A DNA stretch of 6,149 nt from Gammaproteobacteria bacterium (GTDB lineage: Bacteria; Pseudomonadota; Gammaproteobacteria; Xanthomonadales; Rhodanobacteraceae): contig VBNZ01000050.1 in NCBI GenBank assembly GCA_005877675.1, forward strand, positions 6,418 through 12,566, read 5' to 3'. Within the stretch, counting starts at the first letter, position 1. The number at the start of each line of letters is the position of its first letter. The position numbers were made by a program, and so were the translations under genes. This document shows positions 4,830-6,149 of this stretch, in pieces. The notes under the pieces are model-generated. The model searched no databases. It had not been told where the DNA came from and worked only from the letters and a program-made list of their open reading frames with translations.

Positions 4830-6149
4830 TTAGTCCTTGGTAACCCGGTTGATTTCGGCGAGACTACTGATGCCGTTCTTGATCTTCAGCAGCGCAGACT
4901 GCCGCAGATCGCGAATGCCGGCCGCACGGGCAGCTTCAGCAATCTGGATCGCGTTGCCGCCAGCGAGGATAATCTTCGCAATCGATTCGCTCAGCGGCAT
5001 AGTCTGATAGATGCCGGTACGACCCTTGTATCCCTCATTGCAACTCGGACAGCCTACCGCGTCATAGAGGTGTAAGTCCGTGACCTCGCTCTCCTTGAAG
5101 CCTTCCGCGATCAATGCTGCGGGCGGCAGGATCATGGGCTTTTTGCAATCGTGCAGGCGGCGTGCGAGGCGCTGCGCAATCACGAGTGTTACAGATGATG
5201 TAATGTTGTAGGGCGCGATGCCCATGTTCATCAAGCGCGTGATCGTCTGAGGCGCATCGTTGGTGTGCAGCGTCGAGAGCACCATGTGGCCGGTCTGCGC
5301 CGCTTTGATTGCGATCTCGGCGGTTTCAATGTCGCGGATTTCGCCGACCATGATCACGTCCGGATCCTGGCGCAGGAATGAACGCAGAGCTGCCGCGAAG
5401 GTCATGCCGCGCTTCTGGTTCTGCTGCACCTGGTTGACGCCCGGCAAGCGGATTTCCACCGGGTCCTCGACGGTCGAAATGTTGCGGCCTTCTGTGTTGA
5501 GAATGTTGAGCGCGGTATACAGCGACACCGTCTTGCCCGATCCGGTCGGACCCGTGACGACTACCATGCCGTACGGTCTTTGGATCGCATCCTCGAACAG
5601 CTTGCGCTGATCGTCTTCGTACCCCAGTTTTTCGATACCCAACTTGGCGGCCGAGGCATCGAGTATGCGCAGCACGACCTTCTCGCCGAACAGGGTCGGG
5701 CACGTGCTGACACGGAAGTCGATCGACTTGGTTTTCGATAGATTGAGTTTGATGCGCCCATCCTGCGGCACACGCTTCTCGGCGATGTCGAGTCCCGACA
5801 TGACCTTCAGACGCGAGGAAATACGTGGCGTCAGTTTGACTGGCGGCGACGCCACCGCGCGCAGCATGCCATCCATACGAAAACGTACGCGGAAATTCGA
5901 TTCGTATGGTTCGAAATGTATATCCGAAGCGCCGCGCTTGATCGCGTCGACCAGGACTTTGTTGACGAACTTCACGATCGGCGTGTCGTCGCCAGTCGCA
6001 TCGACACCGCTGCTGCCCTCTTCCGAATCGACGTCGGACAAGTCGCTGGTGCTGAGGCTTTCCAAACCCTCGTCACCCTCGTCGTCGACGGCAACGCCGG
6101 CCGCGTTGAACGCCTGCTCGATCAGCCTGCCGAGCTGTCGCTCATCGAT
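4830..6149 (-). CDS. pilB: Type IV pilus assembly (extension) ATPase PilB, N-terminus outside window
   Basis: Hexameric cytoplasmic ATPase that powers pilus extension by turning PilC. 439 codons are visible and the frame is open to the right edge, so roughly the first 130 residues of a ~570-residue protein are missing. The TTG at 6065 is internal: the upstream codons continue as an acidic linker typical of PilB (VDDEGDEGLESL). Visible domains in order: linker; N2 domain with TPIVKFVNKVL, RGASDIHFEP and FRVRFRMDG; Walker A GPTGSGKT at 5529-5552; Walker B DPDVIMVGEIRD at 5331-5366; His box TGHMVLSTLHTND at 5256-5294; and a C-terminal zinc-type region with CPSC at 5040-5051. The partner cysteine pair is reduced to one Cys (LHDCKKP, codon 5145-5147). 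Catalytic motifs are intact. The stop is TAA (4832-4830). It is the first gene visible of the pilB-pilC-pilD-coaE unit; its promoter is outside the window. Confidence 0.97.
   Translation of the reverse strand: MDERQLGRLIEQAFNAAGVAVDDEGDEGLESLSTSDLSDVDSEEGSSGVDATGDDTPIVKFVNKVLVDAIKRGASDIHFEPYESNFRVRFRMDGMLRAVASPPVKLTPRISSRLKVMSGLDIAEKRVPQDGRIKLNLSKTKSIDFRVSTCPTLFGEKVVLRILDASAAKLGIEKLGYEDDQRKLFEDAIQRPYGMVVVTGPTGSGKTVSLYTALNILNTEGRNISTVEDPVEIRLPGVNQVQQNQKRGMTFAAALRSFLRQDPDVIMVGEIRDIETAEIAIKAAQTGHMVLSTLHTNDAPQTITRLMNMGIAPYNITSSVTLVIAQRLARRLHDCKKPMILPPAALIAEGFKESEVTDLHLYDAVGCPSCNEGYKGRTGIYQTMPLSESIAKIILAGGNAIQIAEAARAAGIRDLRQSALLKIKNGISSLAEINRVTKD
4834..4838 (-). promoter_or_regulatory. Likely ribosome binding site of pilC within the end of pilB
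   Basis: On the minus strand AAGGA lies 12 bases before the pilC ATG, a rather long spacing. It falls in the last codons of pilB, so ribosomes ending pilB translation would pass over it; this supports coupled synthesis of PilB and PilC. No other purine-rich site is closer to the start. Confidence 0.45.

Noticed and set aside
6063..6065. TTG at 6065 as the start of a shorter PilB
   Set aside because: The frame continues to the window edge with PilB-like acidic linker sequence, and a start here would remove the N-terminal domain; it is an internal Leu codon.
1..6149. Search by eye for tRNA, rRNA, CRISPR arrays, insertion-sequence ends, attachment sites, toxin-antitoxin or defence genes
   Set aside because: Coding sequence fills nearly the whole window with conserved housekeeping and pilus genes, and no direct-repeat arrays or mobile-element signatures were seen.

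Overview
This window is ordinary chromosomal housekeeping DNA from a Gammaproteobacterium. The protein sequences and gene neighbourhood look most like the Xanthomonadales (Xanthomonas/Dyella/Rhodanobacter type), but that placement is an inference from recognisable motifs and gene order, not from a search. Base composition is GC-rich, with a visibly less GC-rich stretch inside pilC.

Layout, left to right. The + strand carries the 3' third of secA (1-940, cut by the left edge). A 121-base gap with two hairpins follows, then a MutT-type Nudix hydrolase fused to a thiamine-phosphate-synthase-like domain (1062-2009). The - strand carries four tightly packed genes read right to left: pilB (4830-6149, N-terminus cut by the right edge), pilC (3544-4821), pilD (2654-3523) and coaE (2025-2657). 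The two groups converge with only 15 bases between the mutT and coaE stop codons. There is no RNA gene, insertion sequence, CRISPR array or other mobile element that I can support.

Function. PilB (extension ATPase), PilC (inner-membrane platform) and PilD (prepilin peptidase/methylase) are the core assembly machinery of a type IV pilus. CoaE makes the last step of coenzyme A synthesis and is attached to the end of the pil operon by a 4-base stop/start overlap, as in other gammaproteobacteria with a pilBCD-coaE cluster. SecA is the preprotein translocase motor and MutT cleans oxidised nucleotides from the pool. The order secA-mutT / coaE-(pilD)-pilC-pilB matches the ancestral gammaproteobacterial neighbourhood seen in E. 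coli (secA-mutT, yacG-zapD-coaE, hofC-hofB), except that zapD and yacG are not between coaE and mutT here.

I found no undescribed system. The points most worth a second look are a 12-bp hairpin that buries the ribosome binding site and TTG start of mutT, the apparently degenerate active site of the ThiE-like half of the MutT fusion, and a degenerate first cysteine pair in PilB.
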